Origin: Euwallacea fornicatus
Taxonomy: Eukaryota; Arthropoda; Insecta; Coleoptera; Curculionidae
Assembly: GCF_040115645.1 (NCBI RefSeq)
Contig: NC_089573.1
Span: 1,612,001-1,676,000 of the forward strand
Direction of reading: 5' to 3'
Length of the DNA: 64,000 nt
In this document: piece after piece, positions 52,001-57,609 of the stretch
Layout: each line of letters starts with the position of its first letter
Numbering within the stretch: position 1 is the stretch's first letter
Notes under the pieces: generated by a model
Seen by the model: the letters and a program-made list of their open reading frames with translations, nothing else
Told to the model about the DNA's origin: nothing
Database searches by the model: none
Translations under genes and position numbers: made by a program

Positions 52001-55000
52001 GGGGAACGATTTGTAATACTTATCATTTGGTTGCTTTAGGTCTTATGCTAACCGCGGTTAAACGGGGCATAAGCTCGAGCCAAAAAATGACTCGTCAAAT
52101 CTGTTAAAAAGTGATTTAAAGGCATATTTCGCCCGGAAAACTGAATGAAAAGAGGAACTGATTTAGTAAAACATACGCGAAATGATGATACTGTCAGCAC
52201 ATGGGAGGTATATTATTTTTTACGTCGTGCCTGGAGCCAGTTTTCATACAGGGAGATCCCATTTCGACAGTATACATATATTTACACGCTGACTGTTTTT
52301 CCAGTTTACGTTCATGGTGATTCTATTTGAAGTAGGTAAACAGATCCACACTGGGATTTATGTGACACTGTCTTGAATTAATTTCCATTATAATTCCGAG
52401 GAAAATCCCCACGCTTCTGTCTTAAGAAACCTGCGCAATCCCAAAATTTCAATTTTTCAGAAAATTTCAAAATCGTCATTATAATTACAAAATCGTTTAA
52501 AAATTCACCAATTACTGTAAAATTTCTCTCCCAAATTTAACCATCCTGGCAGCGATGTGACGTAAACAATACGTTTTTTTGTAACTTTTATTCAGATGCC
52601 CCAATACCAAATAGGAATTTTTTAACTATGGAATCTAATATCATGTAAATATAGGATCCTGCAATACTGCGTCAAACTTCCTTGGCTTCTATACCAGTAA
52701 AGGTGACAATTTTTCTCTTCCGCAGGATTACACGACACAGAAAGGATTGTTCCGGAATGATTTTCTAATGTACAATGTAACCCCAAAAAGAGCGACAATA
52801 TACAGTTTCGTTACTTTAAATGTAATCCGCCATTTTGTTCTTCAGAATTTTAGTTAATTTTTTAGCTCAGTTTATGTAAGGTGTTTTATCTTTCAAACTT
52901 ATCGTTTCTGAGTTGTTTGAAAAATTTTGAAAATTTTGACAGCTGCAAGGTTCTACGAAATTCGATATTGTGCGCTAACGGCTGTGAAGTTCAGAATCAG
53001 TCTGCTGAAGCTCAAAGAGGACGTAGTGAGTTAAGATATGACATATTTTAACTTTTTAAAAGTTCTCCACAACCGCCGGACCAAGCTTCTGAAGTTGTGC
53101 AACTTCAAACCTCATTTACTTATTTCAAATGGAATGCCCCAATTTTCTTGACGGCATCGTATTCAGAATTTAAAAATCTAGAATTTTTTTTAACATTGCC
53201 CTATCACTAATCCCAGCCATTTCTGAGTTCCCGAAAATTGCCCCGTTTTGGCTTCTAATTTTTCGGTAGTCATATCGTCTCGCTTCTGACAGTTTGTTTT
53301 CTTTCCTATTTTTCGCAACTAACACTTCGAGTTTGCTGAAATTTTCCTCACTTTCTCCCAAAACAAAATCATATTAATCAATTCTTCTTTTGAAAAATTC
53401 ATTATTTTAAATAATAATATTCACTAATTTTGAAGGTAAATACAAATAAAAATCTGAAAACTCGGAAACTATTTATTGTCTTATATCCATGACAATCATA
53501 AACTGCAAATTGTGATAAGCGTACTTCATAAGATAGAGAAAACATTAGAAAGTGATGAAAAAGTTCGAAAAGATATTAGTTAAAATGACATTTTTCATGA
53601 CTATCGAAAAGAGACTATTTTCGAGAATTTAAAAATGGTTAGGTTTACGGATAGACTAATGTTAACAAAAGTTCTAGGTTTTTGAATTCTGAATACGATG
53701 TCACCGTAAGGAATTTTATATGAAATAAGCAAACCATAATAGTTATTTATATTATATGTATTATAAAGCCACGCAACATCGGTGGCTTATTTCGGCGCTT
53801 GTGGAAGACTTTTTTTTTATTAAAACACGTCAAAACGTAGCTTTTGAGGTACTCTTTAGACCTCAGAAGACTGTTTCGAAATTCACAGCGATTAGCGCAT
53901 AATAATTACATATTAGAATTCGGTGGAAACTTGCTGCTGTCAAATTGTTAACATTTTTTCGAATAATTCGGAAATGGAAAATTTTAAAGATAAGATACGT
54001 TACATAAGCGGATTTTAAAAGTTAATGAAAACTCAGAAAATAACAAAAAACATTAAAGGATTCCATTTAAAAATCCGAAATTGTACATCGTCACACTTTT
54101 TGGGGTTACCCTGTACATTAGAAATAATTTCTGGAACTACGCCTTCATGTATTGTGCAATAATGGAGAATAAAAAAAATTAACTTTATTGGTATAGAAGC
54201 TAAAGAATTCTGATGCACTATTGCAGAACACCGTAAAATATCATATAAGATAAAAATTATATATATATATATATATCATATAAAGAAATATTGATCTAAA
54301 GTTAATTTTAGACAACTCGATACGAAACCTTTTCTTCGAATTTTTTCTGTTTTCGACGAGACATTCGATTGGATAGCTCAACATTCACAGGCTCTACCTG
54401 TTTATGGATGCAAGAAATCCAATCTCACGTTCTGACATCCCCATAATGGTATTCGAGCCAGGATCTTGTTAACAAAACCTTACAAACATAATGCCAATTC
54501 AAATTCCTCCCCTTTTAGAAGGCGATTCTTAGAACACCGGCTTATTGTCTCCAGGATAAATGTTAGGTTGGTCCCTATGTATTGTCCTGTCAAAAGCGAA
54601 GAGAGCTCGTTTACCTAGAACATTCCACCCGAAAAGGAAATTATTGGAAAATTCCTAACACAATAAAATGTCTTGTTCCTGGAATATATCGCATCCCGTT
54701 GGTTAAACTTCTTTCCCCCACTACCCTCTCGAAACTCGGGCTGAGGATAATAAATTTCCACCCCGAGGCATGAGGCGTTTACAGGTGTAATTTAAATTGG
54801 AAAAACATGAAACGACAATTTATCTTTTGAAATAACCCCCTATCAGATGGCTCAAGAGCCCTCTCGTCTTTGGAATGAACCCCCTATCATAGTCTCAAGA
54901 GTTTCCAATACTAATAAATACTGAGGGCTGCCATAAATATCAACAACTTATTATTGTAAAACTGCTTTAACTTCTCCAATTTGATGAAAGGCACATTTCA

Positions 55001-55688
55001 TGAAATATTTAACGTCGGCGTAAATTAGGATATTGGCTGGGGATCATTCAGCGTGATGTCTTAAACTTGTGAAAACTTCAGTAAAACGACAATATTAAGA
55101 AAATAACAAAAGCTTCATCGAATTATTTTCGTAAATTTGACGCCAAATTAACTATCGATTAATCTATTTTTAACTCAGCGCATTAAATAATAAACAACAA
55201 GTTTCGGTCATGACAATAGTGCTAGACCGACGTCTTTTCAAACAAATCGCTTTGCAGGACTTCCTGAACATTCTTTCCAAAGTCTCAAGAGGAACTATTC
55301 AAGAGAAACTCCAATGGGTTTTCGGATTGTATGACTTGAATGGGGATGGCTTGATAAGCAAATCTGAAATGGTGGATGTTGTTAGCAGTATCTATGAAAT
55401 GCTGGGTAAGAAAATGATGTGGAAAAATATTTTCATGTTGATAAAACAATCTCTAGGTCGTGCCACTCAACCAGCAGTAGAAGACAATTCTGCAAAAGAA
55501 CATGTTGAAAGAATTTTTCATGTAAGTTTATAATGCTTTTGTTAAAAATATCCTTCTACTTAGTAAACTTTTTTAAGCTGATAGATACAAATAAAGACGG
55601 AGTCATCACCATCGAAGAACTCATCAACTGGGTGTCCAGGGATGAAAGATTTCTCAAATCTTTGGAAACTTTAGATACCGTATTGTGA
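18972..55688 (+). CDS. Kv channel-interacting protein (KChIP)-like calcium sensor, 5' end not identified
   Basis: A multi-exon gene of the neuronal calcium sensor family, KChIP branch. Exons are 18972-19096, 35036-35105, 39047-39117, 55258-55405, 55457-55521 and 55578-55688, all with AG/GT borders and compatible phases, ending in TGA at 55686-55688. The visible protein is about 196 residues. The KChIP core begins KFTKKEIQLMYRGFK. EF1 is degenerate (ECPTGMVDEESF). EF2 has lost its first loop aspartate (KQKQTGKISFED). EF3 (DLNGDGLISKSE) and EF4 (DTNKDGVITIEE) are canonical Ca-binding loops. KChIPs bind the N-terminus of Kv4 (Shal) channels and tune A-type currents in neurons and muscle; that role is inferred by family. 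The first visible exon starts in phase 1, so at least one coding exon lies upstream, unidentified here or outside. Introns 1 and 3 are about 16 kb and full of transposons. Confidence 0.9.
19097..20110. other. intron of the KChIP gene, nothing seen
   Basis: Left end of the 15.9-kb intron following exon a. No ORF or repeat recognised. Confidence 0.5.
20113..20689 (-). mobile_element. internally deleted Tc1 element with perfect 28-bp TIRs
   Basis: A 577-bp element whose first 28 bases (starting CACTACCGTCCATAAGTATT) recur exactly inverted at 20662-20689. A TA follows the right end (20690-20691); the left flank reads TG, probably a mutated TA. It retains only the 3' half of a Tc1 transposase on the - strand. 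Internal deletion with both ends preserved is the standard route to a non-autonomous element. The perfect TIRs argue for a young age. Confidence 0.85.
20323..20718 (-). pseudogene. Tc1 transposase, 3' half, still open
   Basis: A 131-codon open frame beginning close to, and reading through, the right TIR. It carries the second catalytic Asp (IFQQDNDPKHKSQLCKS) and third catalytic Glu (PQSPDLSPIELLWDELDRR), but the DNA-binding domain and first Asp are deleted. It then ends at a stop within MLQEAWRLISVKR, shortly before the usual C-terminus. Not functional as a transposase. Confidence 0.85.
20720..22280. other. intron of the KChIP gene, nothing seen
   Basis: AT-rich, with a run of about 12 C at 21311-21322 and no supportable gene. 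Confidence 0.4.
22287..22445 (+). pseudogene. transposase fragment (second catalytic block)
   Basis: MNLEMRQNMWFQRDRCPARY followed by SAVTRKIFDRNFNSR and GPVNW. This corresponds to MWFQHDG.PAHYS...R..LD..F..RWIGRGGPVNWPARSPDL in DUF4817-type transposases. The catalytic QHDG is mutated to QRDR. A stop and decay follow at once. Confidence 0.6.
22488..22550. repeat. polypurine tract with (GA)n microsatellite
   Basis: A run of G (about 22488-22496), then GGGTAAGAAA repeats, then (GA)8-9 at 22528-22545. Simple-sequence DNA; the - strand ORF across it is a low-complexity shadow. Confidence 0.8.
22660..22980 (+). pseudogene. non-LTR retrotransposon (R1/LOA-type) C-terminal relic
   Basis: In mixed frames the + strand reads LTG...REY/IPAEDRYGTA, then CGDETEDFPAHTL, a stop, ECSEWEEKQEEVRGKRLNL and KEFEWMVGRIMREN. 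This is the zinc-knuckle tail after the reverse transcriptase of R1/LOA/Jockey-like elements (C..C...T..HTL..C..W). Frameshifts and stops make it a relic. No RT catalytic domain is present upstream, consistent with 5' truncation. Confidence 0.65.
22985..26078. other. intron of the KChIP gene, nothing assigned
   Basis: About 3 kb of AT-rich sequence. The longest ORF (23890-24285, + strand, 131 codons) is rich in Phe/Leu/Ile/Lys with no recognisable domain. ORFs at 25034-25246 and 25852-26052 are also unrecognised. Confidence 0.35.
26080..27965 (+). mobile_element. long-TIR Tc1/mariner-superfamily element, copy 2
   Basis: Inverted near-copy of the element at 11662-13530. The left end is TATAGGGTGGCCCC (26080); the right end is diverged (…GTTTTAAATGGATG near 27955) so its exact limit is uncertain. 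Both arms hold AATCTTAAATGGCACGGGGG or its complement. The core between about 26395 and 27800 is nearly identical to copy 1, while the outer tips differ by roughly a fifth to a quarter of positions by eye. Confidence 0.8.
26545..27577 (+). pseudogene. DUF4817-type transposase pseudogene, copy 2
   Basis: MIYTTAERIEIVTICFENNE opens the frame and a TGA follows at 26611. KTARIFNGRHSGKN continues the helix-turn-helix. Downstream, in shifting frames, come KNYERTTFTVSRKIE, IFFQQDGF with the second catalytic Asp (near 27308), and PPRLPDLTPLDFFLWG with the third (near 27435). The end is VVQNVREEVE and TAA at 27575-27577. Length and most defects match copy 1. Confidence 0.82.
28682..29867 (+). mobile_element. 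Tc1-like element, internally deleted
   Basis: Ends are CACACCCGAGCTTAAAATTA (left) and, on the - strand, CACTCCAGACCATAAGATTA (right), with TA at 28680-28681 and 29868-29869. The transposase relic inside lacks the region between the DNA-binding domain and the C-terminus. It lies inside gypsy integrase sequence, so it inserted after the retroelement. Confidence 0.75.
28980..29670 (+). pseudogene. Tc1 transposase relic with central deletion
   Basis: A DNA-binding portion (LRNRTATAGALPTHLQEVRN, then VNVSEWTISRRYHAAELPSR near 29166-29290) matches the second helix-turn-helix of Tc1 transposases. After 29360 the sequence jumps to a decayed C-terminal block (SPREHVWDGMKG; ALDNLPESAIQNLIRSMPGR in shifted frames, near 29480-29630). 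The core with the first two catalytic residues is missing. Confidence 0.75.
29886..31144 (+). mobile_element. mariner element (DD34D), relatively young
   Basis: A 1,259-bp element with ends CCAGGTATACCGGTATGAA (left) and, on the - strand, CCAGGTCTACCGGTGTATGA (right), flanked by TA at 29884-29885 and 31145-31146. Size, TIR length and target site are those of canonical mariners. It is inserted in a decayed gypsy integrase. Confidence 0.9.
30058..31080 (+). pseudogene. mariner transposase, 5' two-thirds open
   Basis: ATG at 30058 (MSNFVPENDDLRKALMFCFH) opens a frame of 220 codons to a TAA at 30718. The HTH pair is intact (AAESHRMLAEAYGDYASSEA; QMAEMLNVAQRTISDRLK). Catalytic Asp 1 is in IVTGDEKWIYF. 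Downstream in the same and shifted frames come VILLHDNAPAHKATPVQDTI (Asp 2) and PHPPYSPDLAPSDYHLF (Asp 3), giving DD34D. The tail is frameshifted after EQHFDS. The sequence resembles the insect mellifera-type mariners. Confidence 0.88.
31745..32383. other. intron of the KChIP gene, nothing seen
   Basis: No recognised feature between the gypsy relic and the next transposon. Confidence 0.4.
32386..34442 (-). mobile_element. long-TIR Tc1/mariner-superfamily element
   Basis: A 2,057-bp element with ends GGGTGTCCCATTTAAAGCTG and its complement at 34423-34442. A TA precedes the left end (32384-32385) and TG follows the right. The inverted arms run about 290 bp (32386-32681 and 34168-34442). They share for example AAATAAAAGTTGTCCGGT and AAGGATAACTCTGCAGCAAA in opposite orientation. 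Dead transposase on the - strand. Confidence 0.85.
32965..33955 (-). pseudogene. DUF4817-type transposase pseudogene
   Basis: On the - strand, 33955-33464 holds the helix-turn-helix region (MVFIYGEAEINVSRAVELHT then ERFPGERIP) and a long open stretch of 163 codons. 33180-32965 holds MMWYQHDGCPAHFSSMSREV (catalytic Asp 2), YPDRWIGRGGSVNW and RSPDLTLPDFFFWGFF (Asp 3). The part between (33180-33464), with the first Asp and FNV.C/AGI block, is frameshifted with several stops. Confidence 0.85.
34448..35033. other. intron of the KChIP gene, nothing seen
   Basis: Right end of the 15.9-kb intron. The ORF at 34536-34823 shows no recognised domain. Confidence 0.4.
35036..35105 (+). CDS. KChIP exon b (EF1)
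   Basis: Acceptor TTTTTTTAG, donor GTAAGT at 35106. It encodes ECPTGMVDEESFKHIFAQFF and PLG, the first EF-hand, whose loop contains the Cys-Pro that disables Ca binding across this family. Ends in phase 1. Confidence 0.92.
35690..36285 (-). pseudogene. mariner (irritans-like) relic with central deletion
   Basis: On the - strand a mariner DNA-binding start (SLGPSNIKAELDFTLMESGP, SLTTVKYWVAEF at 36060-36190) runs through HTPEIVMENHNIVL. It then jumps to VHASIPAMDKTNQLGFEFF, LYPPYLLIPFPISKLGKRG and ends FKGDYVEK (35693). The middle, with catalytic Asp 1 and most of the Asp 2 block, is absent, and the SPDLAPSDY block is degraded. The C-terminal GDYVEK matches irritans-type mariners. Ends not determined. 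Confidence 0.78.
36376..37434. repeat. foldback element with ~280-bp arms
   Basis: Left arm from 36376 (GGGTCATTCACGGCGAGTGT) to about 36655; right arm about 37165-37434 is its inverted copy (ends CACTCACCGTGAATGACCC). A TA precedes the left end and TGTA follows the right. Inside each arm is a second transposon-end-like motif (CACACCCTGTA at 36551, TACAGGGTGTG at 37249). The 500-bp centre has no coding capacity and contains another ACAGGGCGTG end-like motif near 36804. Confidence 0.8.
37477..38863 (+). mobile_element. Tc1-like transposon, near-intact
   Basis: A 1,387-bp element flanked by TA at 37475-37476 and 38864-38865. Ends read CTACGTGACAAAGAA (left) and, on the - strand, CACTGCGTGACAAAGAA (right). 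Similarity continues about 70 bp inward (AAACAC..ATTAAA, TTTTGATAATTTTTT). It sits in the KChIP intron between exons b and c. Confidence 0.87.
37703..38726 (+). pseudogene. Tc1 transposase with one stop and one frameshift
   Basis: MPRVRRIEQIRQLSDFERGR opens at 37703, with HTH segments through RGTTEREHRRLR. A TGA interrupts at 38039-38041 (family has Arg). The same frame resumes with PYRPHWVLPLTREH, then catalytic Asp 1 in VIFGDESRFCLR and GVMVWGAIAYGS. A small deletion near 38385-38400 shifts the frame. Then come Asp 2 in IFQQDNARLH, the Glu block PWPPRSPDLSPIEHVWDVIG and an intact C-terminus to TGA at 38724-38726. All DD34E residues survive. It retains more of its reading frame than any other transposase in the window. 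Confidence 0.88.
39047..39117 (+). CDS. KChIP exon c (EF2)
   Basis: Acceptor TTGTTGTAG, donor GTAAGT at 39118. It encodes ATNYAHYVFNTMKQKQTGKI and SFE. The second EF-hand loop begins with Lys where KChIPs have Asp, so it probably does not bind Ca or Mg. Confidence 0.9.
39118..40415. other. KChIP intron, nothing seen
   Basis: Left end of the 16.1-kb intron after exon c. No recognised feature. Confidence 0.4.
40417..41410. repeat. foldback element with ~180-bp arms
   Basis: Left arm 40417-40604 and right arm 41233-41410 are inverted copies. Left begins CAGGGTTGCTCC and the right ends AACCCTG. Shared inner landmarks are TAGGATCTAAAAG, GGAAATAGCTGTC and the junction AGTATATTATTC. A TA precedes the left end. 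The central 630 bp shows no transposase. Confidence 0.78.
41413..42380. other. KChIP intron, nothing assigned
   Basis: A lone transposon-end motif TACAGGGTGAGTCGG at about 41440 has no identified partner; otherwise no gene. Confidence 0.4.
42383..43736 (-). mobile_element. long-TIR Tc1/mariner-superfamily element, internally deleted
   Basis: Inverted arms of about 230 bp: left 42383-42610, right 43500-43736 (which ends CACCCTG). Landmarks in both arms are AAACTTCTG.GGA, GCGACAATACAA and TTTTATCGA.TTTTAGT. The left flank is TA. The 1,354-bp element carries a truncated transposase on the - strand. Confidence 0.82.
42670..43400 (-). pseudogene. DUF4817-type transposase pseudogene
   Basis: On the - strand from 43379: MENYSNQELVDMHLTYREVN, CNAKATAPLHQEHCPIRQYP and further to ILYRVADGPSTSTPQVARGM. 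This corresponds point for point to the family's N-terminal helix-turn-helix region. A deletion follows and then LQHDGVSAQF (second Asp, near 42900) and NSPDLTPSDFFLRRHMKSLV (third Asp, near 42770-42810). The first catalytic Asp region is lost. Confidence 0.82.
43738..49371. other. KChIP intron, no gene seen in ~5.6 kb
   Basis: Long AT-rich intron segment. ORFs at 43678-43956, 44354-44560, 46831-47291 and 47842-48236 have no recognised domains. A GGCACCCCCCACTGAG stretch near 47425 faintly recalls the arm sequence of the 11662/26080 family, but no partner was found. Confidence 0.4.
49374..50378. repeat. foldback element with ~400-bp arms
   Basis: A 1,005-bp unit flanked by TA at 49372-49373 and 50379-50380. 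It begins CAGGGTGGTCCAACGAAAAC and ends with the inverse (GTTTTCGTTGGGCCACCCTG). The arms run about 49374-49762 and 49978-50378 and pair almost throughout, leaving a loop of about 215 bp. Landmarks in both arms are TGACAGTAACAGT-like, TTGACAAGCTGT and AGACCTTT. No protein-coding capacity. Confidence 0.86.
50509..51501 (-). mobile_element. long-TIR transposon, internally deleted
   Basis: Left end CAGCGTGTCCCAGAAATATT (50509) and right end, on the - strand, AAAGGTGTCCCAGAAACAAT. TA occurs at 50507-50508 and 51502-51503. The arms stay similar for about 100-130 bp (TTACTTGTTTTCATTCTATAGG versus TTTCTTGTTTTCATTCTACGG, in part). A transposase C-terminal fragment lies inside. Confidence 0.78.
50902..51156 (-). 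pseudogene. transposase C-terminal fragment
   Basis: On the - strand FPHRWIGRSRENLWPPGSPE then LYPLDFVFWIFLKPLVYKSV. This corresponds to RWIGRRG...WPPRSPDLTPLDFFLWG.LK..VYK of the DUF4817-type transposases, with the SPDL aspartate changed to Glu. The N-terminal part is missing. Confidence 0.75.
51504..52770. other. KChIP intron, nothing seen
   Basis: No recognised feature. Confidence 0.4.
52773..54113. repeat. giant palindromic foldback element, ~600-bp arms
   Basis: A 1,341-bp unit flanked by TA at 52771-52772 and 54114-54115. The left end CAATGTAACCCCAAAAAG pairs with the right end CTTTTTGGGGTTACCCTG. Pairing continues inward through GACAGCTGCAAG / CTTGCTGCTGTC, CATCGTATTCAGAATT / AATTCTGAATACGATG and CATTGCCCTATC / GACTAATGTTAAC to about 53390 and 53520, leaving a loop of only about 100-150 bp. 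No transposase remains. The short ORF at 53170-53361 lies in an arm. Confidence 0.85.
54116..55256. other. KChIP intron, with an AT microsatellite
   Basis: Contains (TA)9-10 at 54258-54276 and otherwise no recognised feature up to the exon d acceptor. Confidence 0.5.
55258..55405 (+). CDS. KChIP exon d (EF3)
   Basis: Acceptor CTTTGCAG, donor GTAAGA at 55406. It encodes DFLNILSKVSRGTIQEKLQW then VFGLYDLNGDGLISKSEMVD and onward to IYEMLG. The EF3 loop DLNGDGLISKSE is canonical. Ends in phase 1. Confidence 0.95.
55457..55521 (+). CDS. KChIP exon e
   Basis: Separated from exon d by a 51-nt intron (55406-55456). It encodes RATQPAVEDNSAKEHVERIF and H, matching the EF3-EF4 linker of KChIPs (…P.L.EDTP..HV..FF). 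Donor GTAAGT at 55522. Confidence 0.9.
55578..55688 (+). CDS. KChIP exon f (EF4, C-terminus)
   Basis: Acceptor TTTTTTAAG before 55578. It encodes LIDTNKDGVITIEELINWVS then RDERFLKSLETLDTVL and TGA. The EF4 loop is canonical. The C-terminal helix ends in TVL where vertebrate KChIPs end in NVM. Confidence 0.95.
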   Translation: MIDTNKDGVITIEELINWVSRDERFLKSLETLDTVL

Positions 55689-56498
55689 TCATTTTCGTAC
55701 CTAACCGAAATCTATTTGAATCGTACCAATTTACCTGTGACCATTTCTAGCTTTAGACTTTAGGTATGTTGCAGCCATTGATATAACTATAGTGTTCTTA
55801 TATATTTCACTAGTGTACAGTGTTGCTAAAAGTACAATTTCATTTATTTATTAATTAGATAAGTAATTATTTCTAATTTCAATGTAAATGTACCGTTATC
55901 TTATTTGTACCCTCTAAATGGTTAACTGTTAGACTCCTGTTATTATTCTAAAATAATATTTAAGCGTAAGCGAACATTGTGCAGGGTGACCATAGATGTA
56001 AATTTCAAATTTAAGTGTTATAGGTAACTTAATAGACACACCTAATTATAAACTTTGAGTGTTAATGATAGCTGTTCTAGGCTACTAAATTCTAAATTAT
56101 TTTATGCACCATAATGAACAGAAGATTCCTCGATAAACTGATACAGGTGTTGATACACAAATATTGCTTACAAACTCCTTAGATTAATCTAATGTTGCCA
56201 ATTTGTCAGGAAATGTTTCAAAATGCATTTGAAATAATATTAGACATACTCTTTACTGTTACATAAACTTTTTTAATATAAATTTTGAGAAAGTTAAGAA
56301 TCTTTTTTTAAGTATTAATACATTCAAGTATTGCTGATTTACATACTTAATTAAGAATTATGAATTTACTAACACTTACACCATGCTACAGAGTTGTTGT
56401 AAAATTTAAATGCTATAGTTTATATACTATGGCTATGCAATTTAAGTTCTACAGCTTTGATTCCTCACTCTGTATATAAACTATATTTCTTCAATAAA
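55689..56498 (+). promoter_or_regulatory. KChIP 3' UTR and poly(A) signal
   Basis: AT-rich, no ORF. AATAAA at 56493-56498 is the best cleavage/polyadenylation signal on the + strand downstream of the stop. Several TGTA and TATTTA stretches lie between but were not assigned a function. Confidence 0.55.
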
Positions 56499-56803
56499 AT
56501 TCCTGTTATTTAATCTTAGATTATTACTTCACATTCCAAAGGTACCAGGGTGATCTAAAAGTTGGAATTCCATCTATCAGCAAATACATATGGCAAACAC
56601 AAGTACTTTTTTCTTTTGACACATTAAGCATTGTGGAATACTGATAATAATTGAAATGGAGAGTATTAAAGTTTTACCTAAAAAATTAAAATTTAGTAAC
56701 TCCTGTAAAATCTCGGTAGATCTTTGAAAAAAATTTATAGGTGTGGATAACTAATGGATACATCTAATAGAAAAATAGTCTTGTATATTATACATTTAAA
56801 TTA

Positions 56804-56809
56804 TTTATT
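56804..56809 (-). promoter_or_regulatory. candidate poly(A) signal of the TRAP-delta gene
   Basis: AATAAA on the - strand, about 210 bp past the TAA stop at 57020. It lies some 300 bp from the + strand AATAAA of the convergent KChIP gene, so the two 3' ends nearly meet. Confidence 0.45.
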
Positions 56810-57019
56810 GCTAAGAGCTTAACAATAAAATTGTTACTTTGTTAGGCAAATCATTTTTACTTCATGATTAAATTAATTTACAAAAAACAAATAAATACTA
56901 AATGACAATGATTCTAACAATCAAAGCAAGAGCAAATTCAAACTACAGCTATCTACATATACAATAAATCCTTAGTAAACAAAGAATTGACACCACCCCC
57001 ATATATAGCATTTCAATAT

Positions 57020-57609
57020 TTAAGACACAATTTTTGCCTTTGTGGAAATTGCAAAATAAGACACAAGCAAAGAAATAATAACTGCAACAAATTCACTCCT
57101 TAACCAGGGACCATTATAGGCTCCTGAATGATTAATTGTAACAGTGAAGAACTCAGGCACTGAAGAAATTGGTTCACTTGCTCTAAGAGCTTTGCGAATA
57201 GCTGCATAACCTTCTTCATCAAATATGCGGATATTATATTGCCCTTTTTTGGCTGTTTTGCTATCTTCCGTCCAGCTCACCTACAAAAGATGTTGATGAT
57301 GAATAGGAAAACACAATACAACATATGGCAAAAGGGTTATACTATACTACTTTTGAAGTTTACCTGGAAGATATTATCTCCAACAACTGCTACAGGCACT
57401 ATGGAATGATCCTGCAACTCAGCATATAAACTGGAAACTGCTCCGGAACTGCATGTTACTTGAAATTCGGAAATAAACCCAATATGGGCAACAATTGTGG
57501 CATCCTGCGTTGTGAAAGATTTTGAGGTTACTTGGGGGTTTATGCAGGCTGTACTGCGCCCAGTAAGCACACCTATCAGCAGCGTTGCTAAAATTATTTG
57601 TTGGGTCAT
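57020..57609 (-). CDS. SSR4: translocon-associated protein subunit delta (TRAP-delta, SSR4)
   Basis: Two exons on the - strand: 57609-57364 (ATG at 57607-57609, 82 codons) and 57280-57020 (86 codons plus TAA), joined across an 83-bp GT-AG intron (57281-57363) in phase 0. The 168-residue product matches the family's usual length (about 170). It has a signal peptide (ILATLLIGVLTGRSTA), an early Cys in ACINPQVTSKSFTTQDATIV and a lumenal beta-sandwich with a second Cys (FQVTCSSGAVSSLYAELQD). EFFTVTINHSGAYNGPWLRS follows, and one C-terminal membrane helix (FVAVIISLLVSYFAIST) has a short Lys-containing tail. TRAP sits beside the Sec61 channel in the ER membrane and assists insertion of certain nascent chains. 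Expected to be broadly expressed; convergent with the KChIP gene. Confidence 0.95.
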
